This document shows, piece by piece, positions 51,026 through 59,930 of a stretch of 64,000 nucleotides of DNA. Numbering within the stretch: position 1 is the first letter of the stretch; each line of letters begins with the position of its first letter. Origin of the DNA: CBDCMJ01 sp965224325 (GTDB lineage: Bacteria > Chloroflexota > Dehalococcoidia > Lucifugimonadales > UBA3495); contig CBDCYT010000012.1 in the NCBI GenBank assembly GCA_965224325.1, positions 248,001 through 312,000 of the forward strand, given 5' to 3'. The notes beneath the pieces were generated by a model. It did not search any database and was not told the DNA's origin. It saw nothing but the letters and a program-made list of their open reading frames with translations. A program made the translations under genes and the position numbers.

Positions 51026-52125
51026 GTGAACCGGAACACGCGCACGGCGGCGACGGCAGTCACGCCGGCCCAAATGGCTAGCGCTCCCAGGTGGCGCCAC
51101 GTATCCCAAAGCGACGCGCTATCGATGGCCACTTCGCGCAACGCCTCCAGCATGGGCGTCAAAGGCAACACCTGCGCTGCGTGGGGCAGCACCCACGGCA
51201 ATGTGGCGGTGGAGAAGAAAGCGCCGGCGAAAAACATCATCGGCAGCGCGACCGCGTTCCCCATTCCGGAGGCCGCAGCCGGGCTACGTGCCCAGGCTGA
51301 CAGAATAAACCCTATGTTCAAGAAAACCACGGCGCCCAACAAGGAGATCAGGAAAATCCAGACCAAGTTGCCCTGAACGTCGGCGCCAAACGCGAAGATA
51401 CCCACCGCCAGGAGGATGGCAACCTGGACCACCACCAACACCAAATGGGCTGCGATCTCGCCCGCGAAGTATTTCCAAATAGGCAACGGGGTAACCAGCA
51501 GCCGCTTCAAAATGGCCTGATTTCGGTAGGTGCTGACGCGGACCGCGATGGATATGATGGAGTTGGTCATGATCCCGAGAGCGATCAGGCCCATGAGAAC
51601 TTCATCGAAGTAATCCGCCTCCGGAGCTTCAATCACTTCGGTGATTACTAATTGGGGCGAAGTCCCGGATAGCCCATCCCGCTGAGTCTCCGCCACCAGG
51701 CTGCGAACTAGTCCATCGACCAGTTGGTTGCGCTCCCCGCCTCTGGTGTCATAGACCAGCCTGACAGCTCCCGGCGGCGGCGACCCGGCCTGAGAGTCAG
51801 GACCGCCAAGTTCCTGGCCGTCGAAGCTCTGGGGAATAACAATTAGATAGTCAAGGTCTTTATCGGCCACCTGTCGGCGGCCCGCGGATTCATTATCCGG
51901 GTCCCGTTTCGACTCGAAGTTCTCGATCTCCGCCAGCTTCTCCCTCAACAGCTGGGACCTGGGGCCCCCGGACAGGTCCACCACGGCCAGGCTTCCCCGG
52001 CCCACGCTATTGATGTCGAAAAGCCCGAAGGCAACTACCAGAAGCAGGGGGAAGATAATCGCCCAAAAAGTGGCCTGCCGGTTACGAGCCAACATCTTGA
52101 GGTTGGCGGCAGTAAGGGCCAGCAC
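51022..52125 (-). CDS. ABC-2 type transporter permease
   Basis: 367 residues. One N-terminal membrane segment (ATFWAIIFPLLLVVAFGLFD), a large external loop (about 40-175), and five C-terminal membrane segments (for example LMGLIALGIMTNSIISIAV and LVLVVVQVAILLAVGIFAF) give the ABC-2 exporter plan of drug, lipid or antibiotic resistance transporters. Its ATPase ends two bases upstream of the ATG. The transported substrate is not indicated. Confidence 0.87.
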   Translation of the reverse strand: MLALTAANLKMLARNRQATFWAIIFPLLLVVAFGLFDINSVGRGSLAVVDLSGGPRSQLLREKLAEIENFESKRDPDNESAGRRQVADKDLDYLIVIPQSFDGQELGGPDSQAGSPPPGAVRLVYDTRGGERNQLVDGLVRSLVAETQRDGLSGTSPQLVITEVIEAPEADYFDEVLMGLIALGIMTNSIISIAVRVSTYRNQAILKRLLVTPLPIWKYFAGEIAAHLVLVVVQVAILLAVGIFAFGADVQGNLVWIFLISLLGAVVFLNIGFILSAWARSPAAASGMGNAVALPMMFFAGAFFSTATLPWVLPHAAQVLPLTPMLEALREVAIDSASLWDTWRHLGALAIWAGVTAVAAVRVFRFT

Positions 52126-52127
52126 AA

Positions 52128-53051
52128 CTAGTCCTGCAGCTCGGCGCCGGTCAGCTCCAGGAAGACGTCCTCAAGAGTTACCGGCGTGACCTCCAAATGC
52201 TCCAGGCTAATTTCGCTGCGCACTATCTCATCCAAAATCGCCCCCAGAGCCCTGGGGGTGTTGCGCAACCGCAACAGGTAGGCGTTTTCCTCCACGGCCT
52301 GGACGAACTCAATACCCCCGTTCAGCGACGCTATCTGGGCCTCGGTCAGCGGGTCCGCCACCACCATCTTTACCGTATACGCGGCGTCCAGCCTGCGTAT
52401 CAGGTTGCGGGGCGAATCCACCGCGAGCAATCGACCGTGGTCCATGATGGCCAAACGGTGGCAAAGCGCCTCCGCTTCCTCCATGTAGTGGGTGGTCAGG
52501 ACCACAGTGATCCCGCGCTGGTTCATGTCGCGGACCATGGTCCATAGGTTGAGGCGGGCTTGAGGGTCCAAGCCGGTGGTGGGCTCATCGAGGATCACAA
52601 GCTCCGGGACATTGACCAAGCTGGCCGCCAGAGCAAACCGTTGCTTCTGGCCCCCTGACAGTTGGTTCACCCGGCTGGCGGACCTGTCCAACAGCCCCAC
52701 TTGCTCCAGCAGGGCCTCGGGCCTCTCCCTCTTGGAATAAAAACTACCCAGGAGGGCCAGGATCTCCACAAGGGTGAGGTGGTCGTGGTATGAGGATGAC
52801 TGCAGCTGGACTCCAATCCGTGCTTTGACCTGGGCGGGCTTCCTCAACACGTCCAACCCCAACACGGAGACGCTGCCCTCGGTGGGTTTCCGAAGCCCCT
52901 CGATGATCTCCAGCGTGGTGGTCTTGCCAGCGCCATTTGGCCCTAACACGCCGAATATTTCACCGCTGTTTACGTTAAATGATATCCCATCTACGGCGGT
53001 TAGGGGCCCAAACCGTTTAACCAAACCCTCTACGCGGATCGCTTCGTCCAT
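52128..53051 (-). CDS. ABC transporter ATP-binding protein
   Basis: 307 residues with Walker A GPNGAGKT, Q-loop, signature QLSGGQKQRFALAASLVN, Walker B LVILDEPTTGLD and the H-loop LTTHYMEEAEAL, plus a C-terminal extension typical of DrrA/CcmA-type exporters. An open frame extends 48 codons further upstream but looks non-protein-like; the ATG at 53051 is chosen although no ribosome-binding site is clear. The permease and small lipoprotein follow on the minus strand. Confidence 0.92.
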   Translation of the reverse strand: MDEAIRVEGLVKRFGPLTAVDGISFNVNSGEIFGVLGPNGAGKTTTLEIIEGLRKPTEGSVSVLGLDVLRKPAQVKARIGVQLQSSSYHDHLTLVEILALLGSFYSKRERPEALLEQVGLLDRSASRVNQLSGGQKQRFALAASLVNVPELVILDEPTTGLDPQARLNLWTMVRDMNQRGITVVLTTHYMEEAEALCHRLAIMDHGRLLAVDSPRNLIRRLDAAYTVKMVVADPLTEAQIASLNGGIEFVQAVEENAYLLRLRNTPRALGAILDEIVRSEISLEHLEVTPVTLEDVFLELTGAELQD

Positions 53052-53222
53052 GGCAGCGTCGAGGATGATACCATAATCCTCCCGCCTTTGCCGGAAGACA
53101 CTGAGTTTCCTGAGCCGAGACTTTAGATTATTGACTCCGACGCCACATCTCAACGACAACGCAAACGGGCGACCGCGAGAGTTGCCCCTACGCACGGGCC
53201 CCTGTGGCGGGTCTAGGGGCCC

Positions 53223-53290
53223 GCCTCATGAAGCTGAGTTCTCCAGCGTCCTACCTTTCTGGATTCCCGCTTTCGCGGGAATGACGGGAG
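53223..53290 (+). repeat. Partial copy (left end) of the mosaic dispersed repeat
   Basis: CTCATGAAGCTGAG, then CGTCCTACCTTTCTGG and the palindrome ATTCCCGCTTTCGCGGGAAT, correspond to the left flank of the copies at 17085 and 55797. The internal repeats and right flank are absent. It lies in the 53052-53750 gap, which also has a 17-base direct repeat GCGAGCTAACCCAGAAA near 53296 and 53323 and a possible TTGACA at 53371; no gene was seen in it. Confidence 0.8.
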
Positions 53291-53750
53291 CCAGGCGAGC
53301 TAACCCAGAAACGGGAACATTGCGAGCTAACCCAGAAAATGAAAAGGCCCTGCCTCGCCTTGGGCCTCGATTGACAAGCCAGAATCGCCATGTTACGTTC
53401 CGTGGCGAATTTCGTACGCCAGGCTTGGAATAACCGAGGGTTATTAACGGCAGCAGTGACTGTTCAGAGTTGGTGAGCCCAATTCGCCGAAAGCCCCCGA
53501 AAGCCGTTTCACAACCGTCATCCTGAGCCTTAACGGCAGAGATTAAATCCTTAATCGAGGGCCGTCGGACACTCGGGTCCCCTCAGGTCTGAACTGTTAC
53601 CGTCGGCAAGCCATCTGGCGGGGTGTGCGCCGTTAGTTGTAAGATAGAAGCATATCCTCCTTCGCAGCGCCGCCATAGGTCCATTGGGATGATCACATTC
53701 AGGCCCGCGGCTGCGGGACCGGCCCTCAGCGCACGCGGCGTGGGGGCCCA

Positions 53751-54722
53751 ATGGCCGTAGCAGAGACCGCTGAACCTCTCTCCAAGACCAGAAGAGTTTC
53801 ACCATGGTTTCGGGGACTATCCGTAGCAACAGCTATATCCGCACTAGCTCTGGTTGTGCTGGGAGGCGTGGTCAGAGTCACGGGCTCGGGATTGGGCTGC
53901 CCCGACTGGCCGCTCTGTCATGGTGGCCTCCTGCCACCATGGGAATTGACGGCAGTTATCGAATATACCCACCGAATTGTAGCGTCGCTCCTGGTGGGCC
54001 CGTTGGTGTTGATAACGGTTGGCTTGGCTTGGATCGGCTACCGGCGAGAGCGATGGGTGGTAATCACGGCCACGTCGGCTTTGCTCCTGCTCTTGGGCCA
54101 AGCGTTGCTGGGCGGGGCAGCCGTGTTGAACGAGTTGCCGGGTTCGATTGTGGCTGCGCACCTGGCACTGGGACAGGCTCTGCTGGTATGCTTGATTCTA
54201 GTGGCAGTGTTAGCCTACCGGGGTCCGCCGCAAGCGCCGCGCGGCTGGCAGCTACCCAACGGACGGACCGATCGTTTCCCTGTCTTGCTACTGGCCGCCG
54301 CCGCCGGAGTGTATGGCCTCCTGATATCCGGTTCTATAGTGACGGTCACCGGAGCCACCGGCGCGTGCCTGGATTGGCCATTATGCCAAGGCGATGTCAT
54401 TCCGGAGCACCGTTTGCAAGCAATACACATGAGCCATCGATGGGTGGCCGCAATCATTGGACTATTCGTCATGTACGTTCTGCATTTAGGGATACGGCAA
54501 CGGTACCGCCCCTCCTACATTAGACTCTTGTCCACCATCGCAGCCGGGTTGTTTGTCGCACAGGTCCTGGTGGGCGCCGGCGCGGTTTGGCTGGATTTCT
54601 CGGTGGAATTCCGGGCCCTCCACTTGGCGATGGCCACGATAACGTGGGCGGCCATAGCGCTATTAGGATTGCTGATGTTAACAAGCGACCGCAGTCAGCA
54701 GAGTGAGCGGGCACATGCTTGA
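53751..54722 (+). CDS. ctaA: Heme A synthase
   Basis: 323-residue membrane protein that oxidises heme O to heme A for terminal oxidases. Eight membrane segments in two four-helix halves; the first half holds GLGCPDWPLCHGG (Cys50, Cys56) and the EYTHR motif (71-75) and the second ACLDWPLCQGD and HMSHRWVAA, matching the heme-binding histidines. ATG at 53751 with GGGGG upstream. The stop overlaps ctaB. Shows that the organism uses a heme A type cytochrome oxidase and respires oxygen. Confidence 0.95.
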   Translation: MAVAETAEPLSKTRRVSPWFRGLSVATAISALALVVLGGVVRVTGSGLGCPDWPLCHGGLLPPWELTAVIEYTHRIVASLLVGPLVLITVGLAWIGYRRERWVVITATSALLLLLGQALLGGAAVLNELPGSIVAAHLALGQALLVCLILVAVLAYRGPPQAPRGWQLPNGRTDRFPVLLLAAAAGVYGLLISGSIVTVTGATGACLDWPLCQGDVIPEHRLQAIHMSHRWVAAIIGLFVMYVLHLGIRQRYRPSYIRLLSTIAAGLFVAQVLVGAGAVWLDFSVEFRALHLAMATITWAAIALLGLLMLTSDRSQQSERAHA

Positions 54723-55632
54723 TCAATTACGCCCGGTAAGGTTTGGACTGGACAGGTCCGCGGTGGCGCTGCGGGTAATGTCCGACTATCTCGCGCTGAC
54801 CAAACCCCCCATAATTCTGCTGCTGCTCGTCACGGCAATCGGGGGCATGTTTGTAGCCGGGCGCGGCAACCCTTCAGTTCAGGTAATTCTTCTGGTGTGT
54901 GCGGGCGGCTCATTGGGGGCCGGGGGAGCCAACGCTCTCAACCACTATCTGGACAAAGATATCGACGGATTAATGACCCGGACCGCCCAACGGCCCGTGC
55001 CCAGCGGCCGCATCTCCCCCGTTATGGCGTTGTCCTTCGGCATTCTGCTTAACGTGGTGGCCTTCATCATATTGGCGGCTTGGGTCAATGTTTTCGCCGC
55101 GGCCCTGACCCTTGCAGCAACTCTGTTCTACGTATTCATCTATACCGGATGGCTGAAAAGGACCTCTTCTCAAAACATCGTAATCGGGGGAGCCGCCGGG
55201 GCCATACCGCCCATGGTGGGCTGGGTAGCAGTCACCGGCAGCCTCGACCTGCCTGCTTTGTATCTGTTCGCGATAATATTCTTCTGGACCCCTCCCCACT
55301 TCTGGGCTCTGTCGTTGCTGATCCAAGCGGACTACGAGCGGGCCCGTATTCCCATGCTGCCCGTGGTGGCGGGCCGGGAGCACACCGTTGCGCAGATATT
55401 CCTCTACAGCCTCGTCCTGGTCGCATTGACCCTGGTGTTCACCACAACATCGGCGGTCGGCCCCATCTATCTGGGGATAGCGACGGCGCTGGGCGCTATA
55501 TTCGTGATCATGGCTTGGCAATTGAAAGGGGACCCATCGGCACGCCACGCCAGGAAGCTCTACCTCTACTCTCTGCTCTACTTGGCCCTGTTGTTCGTGG
55601 GAATGATCGCCGACAGCGCCGTCAACATCTAG
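54715..55632 (+). CDS. ctaB: Protoheme IX farnesyltransferase (heme O synthase)
   Basis: Polytopic UbiA-family prenyltransferase that adds a farnesyl group to heme B. About 305 residues; NHYLDKDIDGLMTRTAQRP carries the first Asp-rich motif and DYERARIPMLPVVAG the second, with hydrophobic segments between. The ATG at 54715 lies within the last codons of ctaA, eight bases before its end, so translation is coupled (a GTG at 54703 is also open). The oxidase genes themselves are not in the window. Confidence 0.95.
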   Translation: MLDQLRPVRFGLDRSAVALRVMSDYLALTKPPIILLLLVTAIGGMFVAGRGNPSVQVILLVCAGGSLGAGGANALNHYLDKDIDGLMTRTAQRPVPSGRISPVMALSFGILLNVVAFIILAAWVNVFAAALTLAATLFYVFIYTGWLKRTSSQNIVIGGAAGAIPPMVGWVAVTGSLDLPALYLFAIIFFWTPPHFWALSLLIQADYERARIPMLPVVAGREHTVAQIFLYSLVLVALTLVFTTTSAVGPIYLGIATALGAIFVIMAWQLKGDPSARHARKLYLYSLLYLALLFVGMIADSAVNI

Positions 55633-55796
55633 CTCCCTCTGCCCCCTTCTACCGAGTTACGCAGAGACCAATTGATCCTACAGGCGCCAACGCCCGTTCC
55701 CTGACTCCAGCAGCGGCTGACGCGCTCCCCGGAAAATCCAGCGGGCCCGTCTTGGAGAAAGCTCCAGTCCATTTGTGATGGGCGTGATTGGCCGCT

Positions 55797-56110
55797 TATG
55801 AGCCCGCCTCAGAAGTCTCCACTCACGATTTTGGGTGGACGCAACCTGACGGGTTACTATTACTAACCGCCTGAACCAGTATTGAATGCGGCTCAATAAC
55901 CCGTCATTCCCGCCTTCCGTCATTCTCGCGAAGCTCGTCCCCGACCCCGTCTGGGGAGCGGGAATCCAGACCCCTCATTCCCGCCCTCCGTCATTCCCGC
56001 GAAGCTTGTCCCAGATCCCGACCGGAGAGCGGGAATCCAGACCCGTCATTCCCGCGAAAGCGGGAATCCAGAAAGGTAGGATGCTGGAGGACTCAGCTTT
56101 ATGAGAAGCT
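55797..56110 (-). repeat. Mosaic dispersed repeat element, copy B (inverted)
   Basis: The reverse complement of this stretch has the same left flank (CTCATAAAGCTGAG, CATCCTACCTTTCTGG), REP-like palindromes, fewer internal units (CTGGATTCCCGCTCTCCGG and similar) and the same right flank (GAGCCGCATTCAATACTGG, ATCGTGAGTGGAGACTTCTG) as copy A at 17085. The copies differ mainly in the number and kind of internal units. It lies in the gap 55633-56186, where no gene is seen. Confidence 0.85.
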
Positions 56111-56186
56111 GCCTCCGGTTTGTCCCTAACCGGGAGTGGTGCTAGGATGGGTGCAGTCGACGACGGCGGAGCTAGGAGCGGCAATT

Positions 56187-56867
56187 ATGCGAGCGGAAAG
56201 TCATGAAGGGCCCGGGTTGAAGTACCTGACGGTGCTGCCGGACGATTACGATTCTGAGCGGAGCTATCCCCTGGTGGTCATGCTGCACGGGTTCGGGGCC
56301 AACATGCAGGACCTAGCCGGCTTGGCCCCGGTCATAAACTCGAGAGGGTACGTATATGCTTGTCCCAATGCGCCCATAGCTTTCGACCTGGGCTTGGGGC
56401 GGGCCAGCTACGGCTGGACGTCCCCCAGAGGTGAAGCAACCCCCGAAGAATTCCAGACGGCCGAGAGCTTACTGGGCAATTTCTTCGAGGAAGTGACAGA
56501 GCAGTTAGGAGTGGCGCCCGGGCAGGCCTTGCTGCTGGGCTTTTCTCAAGGCGGCGGTATGACCTATCGTTGCGGACTCTCCCGCAATGACACGTTTGCC
56601 GGCTTGGTGATTCTGAGCGCCTCGTTGCCCGACCCCAAGGCGCTGGAGGATAAACTGCCCGAGCCCAGGACCCAACCCATCTTCATGGCCCACGGCCGCC
56701 ACGACCCGCTGATACCCGCGGAAACCGCGCACAACGCCCGACGGTTCCTGGAGGAAGCCGGATACGCCCCAGAGTTTCACGAATATGACATGGCCCACGA
56801 AATTAGCAGGGAATTATTGCGCGACTTGACACCCTGGATGGCCAACGTCTTGCCGCCGCTAGAGTAA
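56187..56867 (+). CDS. Carboxylesterase/phospholipase family alpha/beta hydrolase
   Basis: 226 residues of the YpfH/carboxylesterase type, close to the acyl-protein thioesterase branch. VVMLHGFGANMQDLAG is the oxyanion block, LLLGFSQGGGMTYRC the nucleophile elbow (Ser in GFSQGG), FMAHGRHDPLIP the acid and DMAHEISRE the His. The start at 56187 is preferred over 56136 because AGGAG lies upstream. The protein has no signal peptide, so it is a cytoplasmic esterase. Isolated after mosaic repeat B. Confidence 0.87.
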   Translation: MRAESHEGPGLKYLTVLPDDYDSERSYPLVVMLHGFGANMQDLAGLAPVINSRGYVYACPNAPIAFDLGLGRASYGWTSPRGEATPEEFQTAESLLGNFFEEVTEQLGVAPGQALLLGFSQGGGMTYRCGLSRNDTFAGLVILSASLPDPKALEDKLPEPRTQPIFMAHGRHDPLIPAETAHNARRFLEEAGYAPEFHEYDMAHEISRELLRDLTPWMANVLPPLE

Positions 56868-57076
56868 CGTCCACCCTCGCGGCCCGCGGCCGGTCAACGT
56901 CGGAAAACCACGCCGGAAAATTATTGGCGAGCGTCCGGATGGTCCCATAATCGCCCGCGCTGGGGGTTCGATCACGTCCCACAGCGGCGTTTCTCCAGAC
57001 TCTCAGTTTTCAATACAAGAGCGTCGCCGTGCAAGCGGGCGGGGCGGTGTTGTTGGCCTGCGCCCCCACACCCGGG

Positions 57077-58249
57077 CTACTGCGCAACTGTAATGGCGCC
57101 GTTCATCCTAGTGTGCAAGGTGCAAGTGTAGGGGTACTCTCCCGGCTCGTCGAACTTCAAGGCAAATGACCGGCCCGGGGCAATGAACCCGGAATCAAAG
57201 CCCTCCGCAACCGCACCCTGTGAACCCGAGGTCACCGTGTGGGGAACCCCATCGACGTTGATCCAGTGCAGGGTCTCGCCCACTTTTAGCTGGACGTCTC
57301 GATGGGTAAAATTCTCGATGGTCAGGGGCACTTCGCCTTCACGCGGCTGGTCGAGCACCCTGGTTTCCCGGAGGTCGGCCGCGGGCATCACCGGGGGAAT
57401 GTTTGGGTTCCACATGCCAAACACCCCCAGCGGATTGTCAACCCAAACGTAACTGTGCATCATCCAACCGTATGATGACAGCCAGGCGCCCCTTTGCTCC
57501 TGGCACTCCTCTTCGGTCGTGGAGCTGGCGCCAACCGTTCCGCCCAAGCACAGGTTGTAGTGAATGTGCCAGTTATCCAAGGGTCCAGCAAAACCCTCAG
57601 GATGCCTTGCTCCCACCAATGGTGTGGGAAGGATGAAACCCGTGCCGACCAGCTCCCACTTCTTGGCCTCATCTTGTGTGTACAAGAGAAACTCCGGCTC
57701 CGCCGGGTCGAAGACGCCATCGGCCATGCGGCCTGGGTGAACGAAGTGAGCGCCCATGTTGGGGAATTCTCCGCCGACCTTTACATATCCGTCGGACTTG
57801 GCTAACCCCACGTTCCAGTATTTCGCCGTTGCCTCCCGCAAAGTATCCAGCTGCTGCACCAGCTCCGCCAACTGTTCGCCAGTCATCTTGAGGTCATCCG
57901 GCGGCGGGCTCCCTTGCTCGTGCAACTGCTTCAGTTGGGTATATGTGAGATTGGACCGCACCTGATCACCAAGGGGTCCTTCCACCAGAGTGGCGATCAC
58001 CTCGCCCCCCACTTCCTCGAAAAAATAGTGAGAGAACCCGTAGGCCCCGCCAGGCCTGGAACCCTCCTGGAACCGGGGCTGGGCCGCGTCGCCCTCGCCA
58101 ACCAAGCTAGCCGGTTCCGCCGGGACTTGCTCGATCACCGAGAAGCCTGACGGAGCGGCCTGGGACCCGCCGCAGGCAAGTATCGCCGCAACTACCAGAG
58201 CGGCAGCCCAGATTAGCGCCCTACTATTGGAGCCTACTGTACCGAACAC
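57077..58249 (-). CDS. Cupredoxin-domain lipoprotein
   Basis: 390 residues. Signal peptide ALIWAAALVVAAILACGGSQ with a lipobox Cys. A middle region (residues about 160-280, GAHFVHPGRMADGVFDPAEP, LDNWHIHYNLCLGG, MMHSYVWVDNPLGVFGMWNP) is His-rich and may bind metal. The C-terminal about 95 residues are a plastocyanin-like domain with ligands His (VPHTVTSG), Cys and His (YTCTLHTRM) and Met. It is thus an exported blue-copper electron carrier of unusual length. It is divergent from gcvT, with a TATAAT 45 bases upstream on the minus strand. Confidence 0.82.
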   Translation of the reverse strand: MFGTVGSNSRALIWAAALVVAAILACGGSQAAPSGFSVIEQVPAEPASLVGEGDAAQPRFQEGSRPGGAYGFSHYFFEEVGGEVIATLVEGPLGDQVRSNLTYTQLKQLHEQGSPPPDDLKMTGEQLAELVQQLDTLREATAKYWNVGLAKSDGYVKVGGEFPNMGAHFVHPGRMADGVFDPAEPEFLLYTQDEAKKWELVGTGFILPTPLVGARHPEGFAGPLDNWHIHYNLCLGGTVGASSTTEEECQEQRGAWLSSYGWMMHSYVWVDNPLGVFGMWNPNIPPVMPAADLRETRVLDQPREGEVPLTIENFTHRDVQLKVGETLHWINVDGVPHTVTSGSQGAVAEGFDSGFIAPGRSFALKFDEPGEYPYTCTLHTRMNGAITVAQ

Positions 58250-58309
58250 GGCTAGCCTTTATCCTCGTTGATGCGGCGGTCTTTTGTGATTTTATTATAG
58301 CTTGCCTCC

Positions 58310-58338
58310 TTGCACCACACCTAGACGAGCGTTATCAT
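58310..58338 (+). promoter_or_regulatory. Promoter candidate for the glycine cleavage operon
   Basis: TTGCAC at 58310-58315 and TATCAT at 58333-58338 with a 17-base spacer, 82 bases before the gcvT start. The spacing is ideal and four to five of six bases match at each box. The intervening leader did not show a convincing glycine riboswitch. Confidence 0.6.
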
Positions 58339-58419
58339 CCTAACGGAATCCGCCAAGCCCTCTGTAGACACCACCCAGCAGCAGTAGCGGCAAAGGCGGG
58401 CCGAAGGCAAGGAGGCTGA

Positions 58420-59529
58420 TTGGTCGCGGAGAACCTGCGAACACCCCTGTACGCCACCCATTTGGACCTGGGGGCCCGGATTGTGCCCTTCGGGGGTTGG
58501 GACATGCCGGTCCAATATTCGGGCATCTTGGCGGAAGTCAACGCGGTGCGCAACGCCGCGGGCATATTCGACGTTTCCCACATGGGCCGGCTGTACATCT
58601 CAGGAACCCTTGCGACCGAGTTCCTGGAATGGGTGTTAACCAGCTCCGTGGAAAGCCTGAGCGTGGGGCGGGCCCGGTATTGCTTGATCTGCAACGAAGC
58701 GGGCGGCACTATCGACGACACTATCTTCTACCGGCTGGCCGAGGACCGTTACTTGCTCATCCCCAACGCCGGCAACCGGCAAGCGGTGCTGGCCTGGTTC
58801 CAACAGTGGATAGACGAGAAATTCCGCGGCGGTTGTACGGTGGAGGACCGCACCGGCGCCACCGTCTTGATCGCGTTTCAAGGACCGAATACGCCGGAGG
58901 CCATGGACCGTCTTTGTCTCATGAATAACGGCGCACCGCCGTCCGCCCTGCGCCCATTCAGCTGGCAAGAAGGCACGCTTGCCGGGATACCTGCGTTCAT
59001 CGGGCGCACCGGGTACACCGGAGAGGACGGCTTTGAGACCATAGTCGCTATCAAAGACGCGGAGTTAACCTGGCACACCCTCTTGACTCAAGGAGGGCTT
59101 CCCTGCGGCCTGGGCGCCAGAGACGTCCTCCGGCTGGAGGCGGGCTTGCCCCTCCATGGACACGAAATTAACGACCAAACCAGCCCCATCGAGGCCGGAC
59201 TGGGACGCTTTGTGAACTTGAACAAAGAGTTCGTGGGAGCCCCCGCGTTGCGCCGGCAAAACGAGCAAGGGACAGCGTACACTCTGGTGGGCTTGAAATT
59301 GCCGGGCCGCAGCGCTCCCCGCCAGGGCTACACCATCTTGGACCAGGGCAGGGACATTGGCCGCGTCACCAGCGGGAGCTACTCCCCCACCCTTGACACC
59401 AGCATCGCCATGGGCTACGTTTTGGTCGATTACGCCAGTCCGGGCAGCGTGGTGGACTTGGACGTACGAGGCCGAATCGCCCCGGCGGAAGTGGTTCCGT
59501 TACCCTTTTACACCCACCCCAGGAGGTAG
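58420..59529 (+). CDS. gcvT: Glycine cleavage T protein (aminomethyltransferase)
   Basis: 369 residues. Takes the aminomethyl group from the lipoyl arm of GcvH to tetrahydrofolate, releasing ammonia. VPFGGWDMPVQYSGILAEVN opens the family fold, FDVSHMGRL follows, then IPNAGNR, GRTGYTGEDGFE and LGARDVLRLEAGLPLHGHEI. The start is TTG at 58420, backed by AAGGAGG eight bases upstream. First gene of an operon with gcvH, gcvPA and gcvPB. The Lpd (L protein) gene is not here, as is usual. Confidence 0.95.
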   Translation: MVAENLRTPLYATHLDLGARIVPFGGWDMPVQYSGILAEVNAVRNAAGIFDVSHMGRLYISGTLATEFLEWVLTSSVESLSVGRARYCLICNEAGGTIDDTIFYRLAEDRYLLIPNAGNRQAVLAWFQQWIDEKFRGGCTVEDRTGATVLIAFQGPNTPEAMDRLCLMNNGAPPSALRPFSWQEGTLAGIPAFIGRTGYTGEDGFETIVAIKDAELTWHTLLTQGGLPCGLGARDVLRLEAGLPLHGHEINDQTSPIEAGLGRFVNLNKEFVGAPALRRQNEQGTAYTLVGLKLPGRSAPRQGYTILDQGRDIGRVTSGSYSPTLDTSIAMGYVLVDYASPGSVVDLDVRGRIAPAEVVPLPFYTHPRR

Positions 59530-59537
59530 CAGGAAGC

Positions 59538-59930
59538 TTGAATCCCAACGACCGCAAATATACTCGTGAACACGAGTGGGTCAAGCTGGAAGACGAGAAC
59601 CCGGAACAGGCCGTGGCCGGTATCACCGATTACGCCCAGGACCAACTGGGCGATATTGTCTACGTGGAGTTGCCTAAGCTGGGGTCCACTGTCACATTCA
59701 TGGCCAAGATGGGTGAGATTGAGTCGGTAAAGTCGGTCTCAGACCTGTTTTCGCCGGTGAGCGGCGAAGTGATCGAAGTCAACCAGAGTCTGCAGGACCA
59801 CCCCGAGATCGTTAACCAAGCGCCCTTCGGAGAGGGCTGGCTAATCCGGGTTCGGGTTACCGACGTCTCCGAGATTGACGGCCTTTTGACGTCCGAAGAT
59901 TACGAGTCGTTCACCAGTGGGCTGCCGTGA
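59538..59930 (+). CDS. gcvH: Glycine cleavage H protein
   Basis: 130-residue lipoyl carrier. REHEWVKLED and GITDYAQDQLGDIVYVELP are the typical first blocks, and MGEIESVKSVSDLFSPVSGE contains the lipoylated Lys65. The start is TTG at 59538; GGAGG occurs upstream within CAGGAGGTAGCAGG. Eight bases after gcvT and overlapping gcvPA by four bases (GTGA). Confidence 0.97.
   Translation: MNPNDRKYTREHEWVKLEDENPEQAVAGITDYAQDQLGDIVYVELPKLGSTVTFMAKMGEIESVKSVSDLFSPVSGEVIEVNQSLQDHPEIVNQAPFGEGWLIRVRVTDVSEIDGLLTSEDYESFTSGLP

Noticed and set aside
58340..58419. Glycine riboswitch before gcvT
   Set aside because: A GCCGAAGGCAAGG stretch resembles part of the motif, but the 5' half with GGAGAG is missing and the leader is too short for a normal aptamer.
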